Shown here: piece after piece, positions 26,392 to 34,456 of the stretch | Layout of the letters: each line of letters begins with the position of its first letter | Position numbering within the stretch: position 1 is the first letter of the stretch | Assembly: GCA_045613385.1 (NCBI GenBank) | Contig: JAZLAW010000023.1 | Coordinates: 1-64,000, forward strand | Direction: 5' to 3' | Source: SIG565 sp045613385 | GTDB taxonomy: Bacteria > Bacillota > Clostridia > Oscillospirales > Acutalibacteraceae | Length of the DNA stretch: 64,000 bases | Made by a program: the position numbers and the translations under genes | The notes under the pieces: model-generated | Seen by the model: only the letters and a program-made list of their open reading frames with translations | What the model was told of the DNA's origin: nothing | The model's database searches: none

Positions 26392-26404
26392 GTACAAGAA
26401 ATTA

Positions 26405-26433
26405 TTGACAAACTCCGCATTAAAAATTATTAT
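26405..26433 (+). promoter_or_regulatory. Promoter of ddh
   Basis: -35 TTGACA (26405-26410), 17-base spacer, -10 TATTAT (26428-26433). Divergent from the mntP promoter. Confidence 0.75.
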
Positions 26434-26455
26434 TATTAAGGAAGGGATGAAAGAA

Positions 26456-27436
26456 ATGAAAATTGCAATATACGGCTACGGAAATTTAGGTCGCGGTGTC
26501 GAAAATGCCATACGTCAAAACAGTGATATGGAACTGTTCGGTGTTTTTACAAGAAGAGACCCGATGAGTGTTAAAATCAGTACACCCACTGCTAAAGTCT
26601 ATAAAGCCGATGATATACTGAAATATAAAAATGATATCGATGTTCTTATAATTTGCGGTGGTAGTGCAACGGACCTGCCAGTAATGACCCCCGCACTTGC
26701 TCGTGATTTTAATGTTATCGACAGTTTTGATACCCACGCTGATATACCTGCTCATTTTGAAAAGGTTGATACAGCAGCAGCTAACGGCAAAAATGTCGCC
26801 CTGATTTCTGTCGGTTGGGACCCTGGTATGTTCTCTGTCAACCGGCTTTACGGCAGTGCAATATTACCTGACGGAAAAGACTATACATTCTGGGGAAAGG
26901 GTGTAAGCCAAGGTCACTCAGATGCGATAAGACGAATTGAAGGCGTCAAGGATGCCAGACAATATACCTGTCCTGTAGAAGAATCCCTTAGCCTTGTAAG
27001 AAGCGGCAAAAACCCGGACCTTACCACAAGGCAAAAACATACAAGACTTTGTTTTGTAGTAGCAGAAGATGGTGCAGATAAAGGAAAAATAGAACAGCAG
27101 ATAAAAACTATGCCAAAATATTTTGCCGACTATGATACTACAGTTAATTTTATAACTGAAGAAGAAATGAAAAAGAATCATAGCGCAATACCTCACGGCG
27201 GTTTTGTTATACGTTCAGGAAAAACCGGAATAAACCTTGAAAACAACCACATTATTGAATATAGTCTGAAGCTCGATTCAAACCCCGAGTTTACCGCAAG
27301 TGTTCTGGTTTCTTATGCAAGAGCCGTGAAAAGAATGAATGAGCGCGGTATAAGTGGTTGTTTCACGATATTTGATATAGCACCCGCCGATATACACCCA
27401 TGCTCACGCGAAGAAATAATTAAAAATCTATTATAA
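26456..27436 (+). CDS. ddh: meso-Diaminopimelate dehydrogenase
   Basis: A 326-residue NADPH enzyme making meso-diaminopimelate from tetrahydrodipicolinate in one step, for lysine and the peptidoglycan cross-bridge. The nucleotide fold is YGYGNLGRGV; SVGWDPGMFSVNR and FWGKGVSQGHSDAIRR are family hallmarks. The start at 26456 gives the normal family length, with AAGGAAGGG upstream. Monocistronic. Confidence 0.95.
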   Translation: MKIAIYGYGNLGRGVENAIRQNSDMELFGVFTRRDPMSVKISTPTAKVYKADDILKYKNDIDVLIICGGSATDLPVMTPALARDFNVIDSFDTHADIPAHFEKVDTAAANGKNVALISVGWDPGMFSVNRLYGSAILPDGKDYTFWGKGVSQGHSDAIRRIEGVKDARQYTCPVEESLSLVRSGKNPDLTTRQKHTRLCFVVAEDGADKGKIEQQIKTMPKYFADYDTTVNFITEEEMKKNHSAIPHGGFVIRSGKTGINLENNHIIEYSLKLDSNPEFTASVLVSYARAVKRMNERGISGCFTIFDIAPADIHPCSREEIIKNLL

Positions 27437-27442
27437 AATCTT

Positions 27443-27473
27443 TACCGCAGTAGTGTTTACTGCGGTATTTTTG
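27443..27473 (+). terminator. Terminator of ddh
   Basis: Stem TACCGCAGTA/TACTGCGGTA followed by TTTTTG. Confidence 0.85.
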
Positions 27474-27518
27474 TTTATAAAATTCTTCCTCTTCGCATAA
27501 AATACTTATGCAACCGAT

Positions 27519-27540
27519 AGTTGACAAAATTTAGACAACT
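27519..27540. promoter_or_regulatory. Imperfect 22-bp palindrome, operator candidate
   Basis: Half-sites AGTTG and CAACT flank a central AAATTT, with nine of eleven positions per arm complementary. It contains a TTGACA without a matching -10. The nearest -10 is TATAAT at 27566-27571, so the palindrome would lie just upstream of the promoter. Its position in front of a gene with an N-terminal DNA-binding domain suggests self-regulation. Confidence 0.5.
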
Positions 27541-27601
27541 GAACTTGCTTGTGTTCTTCAGTAATTATAATTAAACTGTTTCTATAAGGAGGATAACAAT
27601 A

Positions 27602-29242
27602 ATGACCATAGGACAAAAAATTGCAATACTAAGAACTTCGCATAATTTATCTCAAGAACAGTTAGCAGAAAAATTAGATGTTTCACGCCAGTCTGTATCT
27701 AAATGGGAATCAGATAAATCGTTACCCGAAGTAAATATTATATTAAATTTATCACTTATTTTTAATATAACCCTTGACGACTTATTACGTGATGAAATTC
27801 CGCTATCAATCGAAAATACCGAACAAATTTTCAGACCTATAGAAAACATAAACTATAAACTCAAATATTTTGGAACAGACGGTTTCCGCGGTGAAGCAGG
27901 TACTGTTCTAACTGCCGACCACGCCTACAAGATAGGTCGTTTTCTCGGTTGGTATTATTCATCAGATTTGGTAGCAAATCGCACGAGTACTCGTAAGCCG
28001 AGAATAGTTGTGGGAAAAGATACCCGCCGCTCCAGTTATATGTTTGAATATTCGGTTGCGGCTGGACTTACTGCGTCGGGTGCAGACGTATATATGCTTC
28101 ACGTAACCACTACACCAAGTGTATCTTATGTTGCCCATCAAGACGGATTCGACTGCGGGATTATGATTTCGGCTTCGCACAACCCGTTTTACGATAACGG
28201 CATTAAACTTATAAACAGTTTCGGTGAGAAAATGGATGACTACACGTTATCCCTAATAGAAAAATATATTGATGGCAAGACCGAAGAATTCGGAATCGAA
28301 GGCGACCTTCCGTTTGCAAAGAAAGAGAATGTCGGTAAGATAATAGACTATGTTGCGGGAAGAAACAGATATGTCGGTTACTTGATTTCGGTTGCGGCAA
28401 ACTCCTATAAAAATCTGAATATTGCCTTAGATTGCGCAAACGGTTCTTCCTGGATGATTGCAAAATCTGTGTTCGATGCGTTGGGCGCAAAAACCCACAT
28501 TATCGGTGCAGAGCCTGATGGTGTCAACATAAATTCGGGTGTCGGTTCGACACATATAGATTTGCTTTGTCGCTTTGTAAAAGAAAAACACTGCGATGTC
28601 GGTTTTGCTTTTGATGGAGATGCCGACAGATGTATTGCTGTAGATGAGAGCGGTCGGGTTATCAACGGTGACCATATTATATACATTTTAGCAAGAATGT
28701 TGCAAAAGAAAGGGCTATTAAAAAATGATACTGTTGTAGCTACTGTTATGTCCAACATCGGATTTTTTAAGGCTATAGAAAACGCAGGTATAAAATGCAT
28801 TCAGACCACAGTCGGAGACAAATATGTGCACGAAGCGATGATAGAACATGACGTAAGTATTGGTGGTGAACAAAGCGGCCACACCATAATTAAAAAATAT
28901 GCATCTACGGGTGACGGTATACTGACTGCAATTATGCTTACAGAATGTATGATGGAAAGCAAACTTCCCCTTAGTGTTCTCGCTGCAGATGTAAAAATGT
29001 ACCCGCAAACAGTAAAAAATATTGTTGTAGAAGATAAATCCGCCGTTACAAGTGACGCAGAAATTTTATCCCTCATGGGTGAAATCACCGCCACTTTAGG
29101 TGATTCAGGCAGAATACTACTCAGGGAAAGCGGTACCGAACCGGTAATACGCGTGATGGTAGAATGCGACAGCACAAAAAATTGCGAAATGTATGCAGAT
29201 AAGGTAATTTCTCTTATTAAAAAACAAGGATACGCGAAATAG
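27602..29242 (+). CDS. XRE helix-turn-helix fused to phosphoglucosamine mutase
   Basis: A 546-residue two-part protein. Residues 1-65 are a Cro/C1-type DNA-binding domain (LSQEQLAEKLDVSRQSVSKWES). From about 88 there is a complete phosphohexomutase: FGTDGFRG (90-97), catalytic serine loop ISASHNP (189-195, Ser192), metal loop FDGDADRC (337-344), sugar loop GGEQSGH (421-427) and phosphate loop RESGTEPVIRVM (508-519), a set best matching GlmM. The enzyme would convert GlcN-6-P to GlcN-1-P for UDP-GlcNAc. Ordinary GlmM is about 450 residues with no such domain. Start behind AAGGAGG; ddh upstream is also a wall-precursor gene. Confidence 0.9.
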   Translation: MTIGQKIAILRTSHNLSQEQLAEKLDVSRQSVSKWESDKSLPEVNIILNLSLIFNITLDDLLRDEIPLSIENTEQIFRPIENINYKLKYFGTDGFRGEAGTVLTADHAYKIGRFLGWYYSSDLVANRTSTRKPRIVVGKDTRRSSYMFEYSVAAGLTASGADVYMLHVTTTPSVSYVAHQDGFDCGIMISASHNPFYDNGIKLINSFGEKMDDYTLSLIEKYIDGKTEEFGIEGDLPFAKKENVGKIIDYVAGRNRYVGYLISVAANSYKNLNIALDCANGSSWMIAKSVFDALGAKTHIIGAEPDGVNINSGVGSTHIDLLCRFVKEKHCDVGFAFDGDADRCIAVDESGRVINGDHIIYILARMLQKKGLLKNDTVVATVMSNIGFFKAIENAGIKCIQTTVGDKYVHEAMIEHDVSIGGEQSGHTIIKKYASTGDGILTAIMLTECMMESKLPLSVLAADVKMYPQTVKNIVVEDKSAVTSDAEILSLMGEITATLGDSGRILLRESGTEPVIRVMVECDSTKNCEMYADKVISLIKKQGYAK

Positions 29243-29243
29243 A

Positions 29244-29283
29244 AAAACGCCTTGTGTCAATTTTGGGCACAAGGTGTTTTTTT
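29244..29283. terminator. Bidirectional terminator, HTH-GlmM/SDR
   Basis: Stem AAAACGCCTTGTG/CACAAGGTGTTTT with one G-T pair, then TTTTTTTC, between convergent genes. It overlaps the last codons of the minus-strand gene. Confidence 0.8.
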
Positions 29284-30165
29284 CTTTATTTCTGTATAAA
29301 TTCTTTCTGCGTGTTTAAAAATTTCTTCACTCTCGGTGTCACTGCAATTTATAATCCGACTCATTTTAGGTTTGCCCCATATTCCAAAAAAGCGCGGACC
29401 AAACCATTTTTTATAAGGTGTGCTTTGAAACACACCCCTTATTATACTGAGTGCGGCACACTGAGGTTTAATAAAAATTAATTTCATTGGATGCTTTATA
29501 ACCGCAAAAATAAGTTTAGGGTAATGTGCGGTGATATTTGTAAAAGTAATACCCGGATGAGTAACAGAAAGAGTCGCTTTGGTTTCATTTTTAAACAGTT
29601 CAAACAGGGAGAACATCAAATATCTTTTCGCATTACCATAAATCTTTGCCACAGATTTTCTTGAAGAAAAATCAATATCGGTTTTATCAATTTTAGAATA
29701 ATTATACGCTATACTGCCAACAATTACTGCCCTACCCGTGTTTTCCCTGAAGGTATCAAGCAGTTCCCTTATTATATAATAAGGTGATATAAAGTTAATA
29801 TTAAATACATTATTATAACCTGTATCGGTTATCTCGCGCGGTATATAATAAGCCCCCGCATTGTGAATAAATATATCTATTTTTAATACTTTTAATTTTT
29901 CTGTGGCCCTTTTAACCGATTCTATTTGTGATAAATCTGCAGTTATGTAATCTATTTTCACTCTGTATTTTTCCTGCAAATACGTTCCGAAAGCATATGA
30001 TTTTTCGAAATTCCTGTCTACCAAAACAATATTTGCAGATAAATATGCCAACATTTCTGAAAGCGGTTTGCCTATTCCGCCCGTACTTCCCGTAATTGCT
30101 ACTGTTTTACCTTTAAGACTTTCTGAGTTTTGTGACAACCATTTTTTTATATTTATTTTTATCAC
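29257..30165 (-). CDS. Short-chain dehydrogenase/reductase family protein
   Basis: A 302-residue NAD(P)-dependent oxidoreductase. The cofactor motif TGSTGGIG is at 25-32, HNAG at 101-104, and the catalytic Tyr-Lys pair YGNAK at 176-180. The C-terminal extension and pattern recall retinol-dehydrogenase-like SDRs acting on lipids, but the substrate is unknown. The only usable start is GTG at 30165, with a weak ribosome site and a leader of about 20 bases; an in-frame stop lies just upstream. Confidence 0.8.
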   Translation of the reverse strand: MIKINIKKWLSQNSESLKGKTVAITGSTGGIGKPLSEMLAYLSANIVLVDRNFEKSYAFGTYLQEKYRVKIDYITADLSQIESVKRATEKLKVLKIDIFIHNAGAYYIPREITDTGYNNVFNINFISPYYIIRELLDTFRENTGRAVIVGSIAYNYSKIDKTDIDFSSRKSVAKIYGNAKRYLMFSLFELFKNETKATLSVTHPGITFTNITAHYPKLIFAVIKHPMKLIFIKPQCAALSIIRGVFQSTPYKKWFGPRFFGIWGKPKMSRIINCSDTESEEIFKHAERIYTEIKKKTPCAQN

Positions 30166-30191
30166 CGATTTCTATTTATCTGTTGTTAAAT

Positions 30192-30220
30192 ATTGTACAA
30201 TAGCCGCTTGTTTTTTTCAA
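30192..30220 (-). promoter_or_regulatory. Promoter of the SDR gene
   Basis: Minus strand: -35 TTGAAA (30215-30220), 17-base spacer, -10 TACAAT (30192-30197). Confidence 0.65.
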
Positions 30221-30251
30221 TAAGGAATTATGATTTTATGTCGAAAATTGC

Positions 30252-30280
30252 TTGACTTTGTTTATAAAATATGATACATT
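30252..30280 (+). promoter_or_regulatory. Promoter of the uraA-upp leader
   Basis: -35 TTGACT (30252-30257), 17-base spacer, -10 TACATT (30275-30280). Transcription would start near 30287, thirty bases before the leader ORF. Confidence 0.7.
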
Positions 30281-30316
30281 TGTAATAAGAAATAAAGAAG
30301 GATGCGGTGAAAAATT

Positions 30317-30388
30317 ATGAAAGTTGCACATATTTCCGTTTATAAAGCGCTTTTCCTTATTTCTTTATCTTTATTTTGTTTTTGCTAA
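30317..30388 (+). CDS. Leader peptide of the uraA-upp attenuator
   Basis: A 23-codon ORF preceded by GCGGTGA. The second half is Phe/Leu/Ile/Ser/Cys and its codons are almost all U-rich, making the RNA from about 30350 to 30385 a series of U tracts. The TAA stop (30386-30388) ends three bases before an intrinsic terminator. This matches the E. coli pyrBI leader plan: low UTP stalls polymerase in the U tracts, the ribosome catches up and blocks the hairpin. The 320-base gap between the SDR gene and uraA is thus filled by divergent promoters and this leader. Confidence 0.6.
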   Translation: MKVAHISVYKALFLISLSLFCFC

Positions 30389-30391
30389 TAT

Positions 30392-30418
30392 GCTTGACGG
30401 TTTCCGTCGGCATTTTTT
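30392..30418 (+). terminator. Attenuator terminator before uraA
   Basis: Stem GACGG/CCGTC extended by GC/GC around a bulge, loop TTT, then TTTTTT. It stands 68 bases before uraA and directly after the leader stop codon. A second small hairpin (GGCAT/ATGCC, 30409-30423) shares its 3' arm and could compete. Confidence 0.75.
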
Positions 30419-30485
30419 ATGCCTTGATTTAGTATAATTTTGCATTTTTGCTGATTATAAATTAATTTTTGGAGGGAAACCTAAA

Positions 30486-31820
30486 ATGAAACTTGTTTAC
30501 GATGTTAAAGACAAGCCTTCAGTTGGTAAAGTTATTGTTTTTGCTTTCCAACAACTTCTCGCAATTCTCGCAGCTACCATCGCAGTACCGTCCATTATAG
30601 GTAACGGTATGTCTCAGTCAGCAGCTCTCTTTGGCGCAGGTGTAGGTACAATAGTTTACTTATTGTTCACCAAGTTCAATAGCCCTGTATTCTTGGGCTC
30701 ATCCTTTGCATTCATCGGCTCAATGTTTGCCGCTTTCGGCGGTGCTATCTCTTTGGCAGCAGGCTATGCAGGTATAATCATTGGTGCAATTTTTGCAGGT
30801 CTTGTTTATGTAGTAATAGCACTTGTCGTTAAGTTTGCAGGTGTTTCCTGGATTAACAAGCTTATGCCCCCTGTAGTTATCGGACCCACAGTTGCTATTA
30901 TCGGTCTTTCTTTGGCCGGCAACGCTGTTGGCGATTTATCTCTTGGAAAAGTACTTGACGCAAACGGTGCTTCGGTTGCAAGTCCTTATGTTACACTTAT
31001 TTGCGGTCTTGTAACACTTTTTGTAGTTATTATTTGCTCTGTTTTCGGTAAGAAAATGGTTAAACTTATTCCGTTTATTATCGGTATCTTGGCCGGTTAC
31101 GTAGTTGCCGCAATCTTTACTGTAATCGGTATTGCTACATCAAATCAAGCTCTTATGGTAATCGATTTCAGCGTATTCAAGGAAATGACAATCTTTGCTA
31201 TTCCTGATTTCTCATTTATCGAAGCTCTTAAGGGCGTTAAGGAAATAGATGGTACTTATATTGCTACACTCGCAGTAGCATATGTTCCCGTTGCATTCGT
31301 TGTGTTTGCTGAACACATTGCTGACCATAAGAACCTTTCTTCCATCATTGAAAGCGACCTTCTTGAAAACCCCGGTCTTCACAGAACACTTCTTGGTGAT
31401 GGTGTTGGTTCTATCGCAGGTGCGTTCTTCGGCGGTTGTCCGAACACCACATACGGTGAATCAGTAGGTTGTGTAGCTATCACAGGTAATGCTTCGGTTA
31501 TCACCATTGCAGTTACTGCTATAATGTCTATCGTAATTTCCTTCTTTGGTCCTTTCGTAACATTCCTGGCTTCCATTCCTAACTGTGTAATGGGCGGCGT
31601 TTGCATTACCCTTTACGGATTTATCGCGGTAAGCGGTCTTAAGATGCTACAGCCTGTTGACTTAGGACAAAACAAAAACCTTTTTGTTGCAGCTGTAATT
31701 CTTATTTGCGGTATTGGCGGCCTTTCCATTTCGTTTGGTGAGGTTAGCTTAACAGCGATTGCTTGTGCACTTATTCTCGGTATAATTACAAATCTTATTA
31801 CTTCACGTGCAAAAGATTAA
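30486..31820 (+). CDS. uraA: Uracil/xanthine permease, NCS2 family
   Basis: A 444-residue transporter with about 14 hydrophobic segments. QQLLAILAATIAVPSIIG at the start, and FVVFAEHIADHKNLS with the substrate-binding Glu/His, then GGCPNTTYGESVG, are NCS2 motifs typical of UraA/PyrP. Neighbouring upp makes uracil the likely substrate. Ribosome site GGAGGG. It lies behind the leader-peptide attenuator. Confidence 0.92.
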   Translation: MKLVYDVKDKPSVGKVIVFAFQQLLAILAATIAVPSIIGNGMSQSAALFGAGVGTIVYLLFTKFNSPVFLGSSFAFIGSMFAAFGGAISLAAGYAGIIIGAIFAGLVYVVIALVVKFAGVSWINKLMPPVVIGPTVAIIGLSLAGNAVGDLSLGKVLDANGASVASPYVTLICGLVTLFVVIICSVFGKKMVKLIPFIIGILAGYVVAAIFTVIGIATSNQALMVIDFSVFKEMTIFAIPDFSFIEALKGVKEIDGTYIATLAVAYVPVAFVVFAEHIADHKNLSSIIESDLLENPGLHRTLLGDGVGSIAGAFFGGCPNTTYGESVGCVAITGNASVITIAVTAIMSIVISFFGPFVTFLASIPNCVMGGVCITLYGFIAVSGLKMLQPVDLGQNKNLFVAAVILICGIGGLSISFGEVSLTAIACALILGIITNLITSRAKD

Positions 31821-31847
31821 TTAAACTACGGAAAGGTTCTGTATATC

Positions 31848-32477
31848 ATGGCAAAATTAACTGTTTTTGACCATCCACTTATCCAGCATAAAACAACCAT
31901 TATGCGCAAAAAAGAAACTTCAAATAAAGAGTTTCGCGAATCGGTTGAAGAAATAACAATGCTTATGTGTTATGAAGCATTACGTGACCTGCCACTTACC
32001 GATATTGAAATTGAAACACCAATGGGTAAAACCACCAAGAAGACCATTCAAGGTAAAAAGTTGGCTGTTGTGCCGATTCTCCGTGCCGGTCTTGGTATGG
32101 TAAGCGGTATTTTAAATCTTGTGCCACATGCGAAGGTTGGTCATATCGGTATGTACCGTGATGAAGAAACCTTGCAACCGCACGAATACTATTGCAAGTT
32201 ACCACCAGATATTGATGAAAGATTAATTGTTGTGGTTGACCCAATGCTTGCAACGGGCGGTTCGGCAATCGATGCTATAACACAAATTAAATCATACGGC
32301 GGTAAACACATAAAGTTCCTTTGCTTGATTGCGGCCCCTGAAGGCATTAAAGCCTTATCGGAAAAGCATCCGGATGTGGAAATCTACTGTGCTAATGTCG
32401 ATGATGGATTAAACGAAATCGGTTATATAGTGCCGGGTCTCGGTGACGCGGGTGACCGTATATTCGGAACAAAATAA
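31848..32477 (+). CDS. upp: Uracil phosphoribosyltransferase
   Basis: A 209-residue enzyme making UMP from uracil and PRPP. The PRPP motif DPMLATGGSAI is near residues 131-141, and the uracil-binding C-terminus reads YIVPGLGDAGDRIFGTK. Twenty-seven bases after uraA, so uptake and salvage are co-expressed. Confidence 0.97.
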   Translation: MAKLTVFDHPLIQHKTTIMRKKETSNKEFRESVEEITMLMCYEALRDLPLTDIEIETPMGKTTKKTIQGKKLAVVPILRAGLGMVSGILNLVPHAKVGHIGMYRDEETLQPHEYYCKLPPDIDERLIVVVDPMLATGGSAIDAITQIKSYGGKHIKFLCLIAAPEGIKALSEKHPDVEIYCANVDDGLNEIGYIVPGLGDAGDRIFGTK

Positions 32478-32487
32478 ATTGTTAATT

Positions 32488-32527
32488 AAAAAGAGTGGTT
32501 TCGTAACGGAAACCACTCTTTTGTTTT
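32488..32527 (+). terminator. Terminator of uraA-upp
   Basis: Stem AAAAGAGTGGTTTC/GAAACCACTCTTTT then TTTGTTTTT. Strong. Confidence 0.9.
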
Positions 32528-32538
32528 TCAGAAGGCAG

Positions 32539-32567
32539 TTGACTTTTTATTAATAAAAAAATATAAT
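32539..32567 (+). promoter_or_regulatory. Promoter of the HAD-permease pair
   Basis: -35 TTGACT (32539-32544), 17-base spacer, -10 TATAAT (32562-32567). Confidence 0.75.
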
Positions 32568-32599
32568 ATAAATGTAACTGCTTGAAAGGGGTGCGTATT

Positions 32600-33295
32600 A
32601 TGATAAGGGCGGCAATTTTCGACCTGGACCATACCTTATTTGACCGATATGCAACTCTCCGAAACATTGTTATGAATACACCGGCAGATATGATGCCTTT
32701 TAATGAAGACATATCCCGAGAACTAATTGCAGATTATTTCGTCGACAATGACCGGCGTTACATACATTACGGATGGGATAAAATGTATGATGAGTTTTCT
32801 ATTCAAGGAGCACTGAAAGATGGCGTCGAAAAGAAAGACTTTTTTGAGAAACACATTATACCTATATATATGCGAGAGGCTGTAAGCTTCCCTTTCACTA
32901 TTCCCACACTTAAAAAAATACGTGATATGGGTATTAAAGTGGGACTTATCACAAACGGTATACACGAACTACAGTATAAAAAACTGGAAATGCTGGGTAT
33001 TACCGATATGTTCGATGAAATTATTGTGAGCAGTGATTTCGGCGTTCATAAACCCGATGTTCGTATTTTTGAAGAAATGTCGAAAAGACTAAATATACCT
33101 CCCACCGATATGCTTTACATTGGTGACAACCCGATTAACGATATAGAACCGAGCCGCCGCGTAGGATATACTCCCGTATGGATTAAAACTACGGGGTGCT
33201 GGATTGATAAAAATATTGAATTGCCCGAATTTCAGTCGGATACAATAGAGTGTGTCCCTGATATTATCGAAAAATTAAATAATACGAAAGGATAA
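32600..33295 (+). CDS. HAD-family hydrolase, YjjG-like
   Basis: A 231-residue phosphatase of the haloacid dehalogenase superfamily. Motif I is FDLDHTLFD with both catalytic aspartates, motif II LITNG, motif III the lysine in GVHKPD, and motif IV YIGDNPINDIE. The helical cap between motifs I and II is of the C1 type, as in nucleotidase YjjG. The substrate is not known. Start at 32600 follows AAAGGGGTG; an upstream in-frame TTG is rejected. Confidence 0.85.
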   Translation: MIRAAIFDLDHTLFDRYATLRNIVMNTPADMMPFNEDISRELIADYFVDNDRRYIHYGWDKMYDEFSIQGALKDGVEKKDFFEKHIIPIYMREAVSFPFTIPTLKKIRDMGIKVGLITNGIHELQYKKLEMLGITDMFDEIIVSSDFGVHKPDVRIFEEMSKRLNIPPTDMLYIGDNPINDIEPSRRVGYTPVWIKTTGCWIDKNIELPEFQSDTIECVPDIIEKLNNTKG

Positions 33296-33298
33296 GAA

Positions 33299-34426
33299 AT
33301 GAATATCACCTGGAAAAACTGTTTTAGAATAGCACTGACCGTATTTATATTATATCTATGTATATTTTATTGGGGCGGTGTATCAACCTTTTTGGGATCG
33401 CTTTTAGCTGCAACAACACCAATTATAATCGGTCTTTGTATAGCATATGTGCTCAATCTTGTTATGTCGTTTTATGAAAGTTTTTTTGAAAATCTCAGTA
33501 ATAAAAATATACTTAAAAAGGGCAAACGCATTATTTGTGTAATAGCCGCCATCCTTTCCTTACTTGGATTAATTGCTTTACTGTTATATTTAATTTTACC
33601 CGAACTAATTTCTTGTATTACGTTTTTAATCCAGGAAATACCAAAACATATTCAAAGGTTACTTAAAACCGAATGGATTAGTGTTGTGGTGCCGGAAAAT
33701 ATATTGGCAGAACTTAAAAATATTGAATGGGCAAAGATATTCGGCAATGCCGCCGACTATCTGAGCAAAGGCCTTGGCGATGCCGCTACCATCGTTTTGA
33801 GCGCAGTAACAAGTATTTTCTCTGGCACTGTAACAACCTTTATCGGTATTTTCTTCTCTGTATATATTTTGGTTCAGAAAGAAAAGCTCTCTTGTCAATA
33901 TAAGAAGATTACAGAAAATTATTTATCGCAGAAAATAAACCGTAAAATATCTCATTTCTTATCTGTCCTTAATAGTTGCTTTAAAAGGTATATTGTAGGA
34001 CAGTGTACAGAAGCCATCATTCTTGGAATTCTCTGCACAATCGGTATGTTAATTTTCCGCTTCCCGTATGCCGCTATGATAGGTACTCTTATCGGTTTTA
34101 CCGCACTTATTCCTATTGTCGGCGCATATATTGGTGCGGCTGTGGGGGCAATTATGATACTGACTGTATCTCCGATAAAGGCGCTCTTATTTATTGTATT
34201 TATAATCGTTCTACAGTTTATAGAAGGTAATTTTATATATCCGAAGGTCGTCGGAAGTTCTTTAGGTCTCCCTGCTCTTTGGGTACTTGTTGCAATCACC
34301 ATCGGAGGCACACTCTTTGGAGTATTGGGTATGCTTTTAGGCGTACCGCTTGTAGCCACTATTTACACATTGATACGCGAAGATTTAAGCCGTCGCGAAC
34401 AACTAAAACAAATAATAGAAGAATAA
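33299..34426 (+). CDS. AI-2E family transporter
   Basis: A 375-residue membrane protein of the PF01594 family, with about eight hydrophobic helices: two near the N-terminus, one at 76-100, one near 170-190 (GIFFSVYILVQKEKL) and the C-terminal bundle containing PIVGAYIGAAVGAIM and LGMLLGVPLVATIYTL. Named after E. coli TqsA, but most members have other or unknown cargo such as Na+/H+. Three bases after the HAD gene, so one operon. Confidence 0.88.
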   Translation: MNITWKNCFRIALTVFILYLCIFYWGGVSTFLGSLLAATTPIIIGLCIAYVLNLVMSFYESFFENLSNKNILKKGKRIICVIAAILSLLGLIALLLYLILPELISCITFLIQEIPKHIQRLLKTEWISVVVPENILAELKNIEWAKIFGNAADYLSKGLGDAATIVLSAVTSIFSGTVTTFIGIFFSVYILVQKEKLSCQYKKITENYLSQKINRKISHFLSVLNSCFKRYIVGQCTEAIILGILCTIGMLIFRFPYAAMIGTLIGFTALIPIVGAYIGAAVGAIMILTVSPIKALLFIVFIIVLQFIEGNFIYPKVVGSSLGLPALWVLVAITIGGTLFGVLGMLLGVPLVATIYTLIREDLSRREQLKQIIEE

Positions 34427-34455
34427 AAAATGCAGTCTTACGACTGCATTTTTTT
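34425..34455. terminator. Bidirectional terminator, AI-2E/deacetylase
   Basis: Stem AAAAAATGCAGTC/GACTGCATTTTTT, loop TTAC, between convergent genes. Confidence 0.9.
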
Positions 34456-34456
34456 A

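Noticed and set aside
26338..26404. yybP-ykoY manganese riboswitch before mntP
   Set aside because: The gap is 66 bases and contains two divergent promoters; there is no room for the switch.
28405..29175. Minus-strand frames inside the HTH-GlmM gene
   Set aside because: Shadow frames of a fully motif-supported enzyme.
30433..30438. TATAAT between the uraA attenuator and uraA
   Set aside because: No -35 at a suitable distance. A weak second promoter bypassing attenuation cannot be fully excluded.
30240..30485. Purine riboswitch or PyrR-binding site before uraA
   Set aside because: No conserved purine aptamer core and no PyrR anti-antiterminator consensus could be recognised; the leader ORF and terminator explain the region better.
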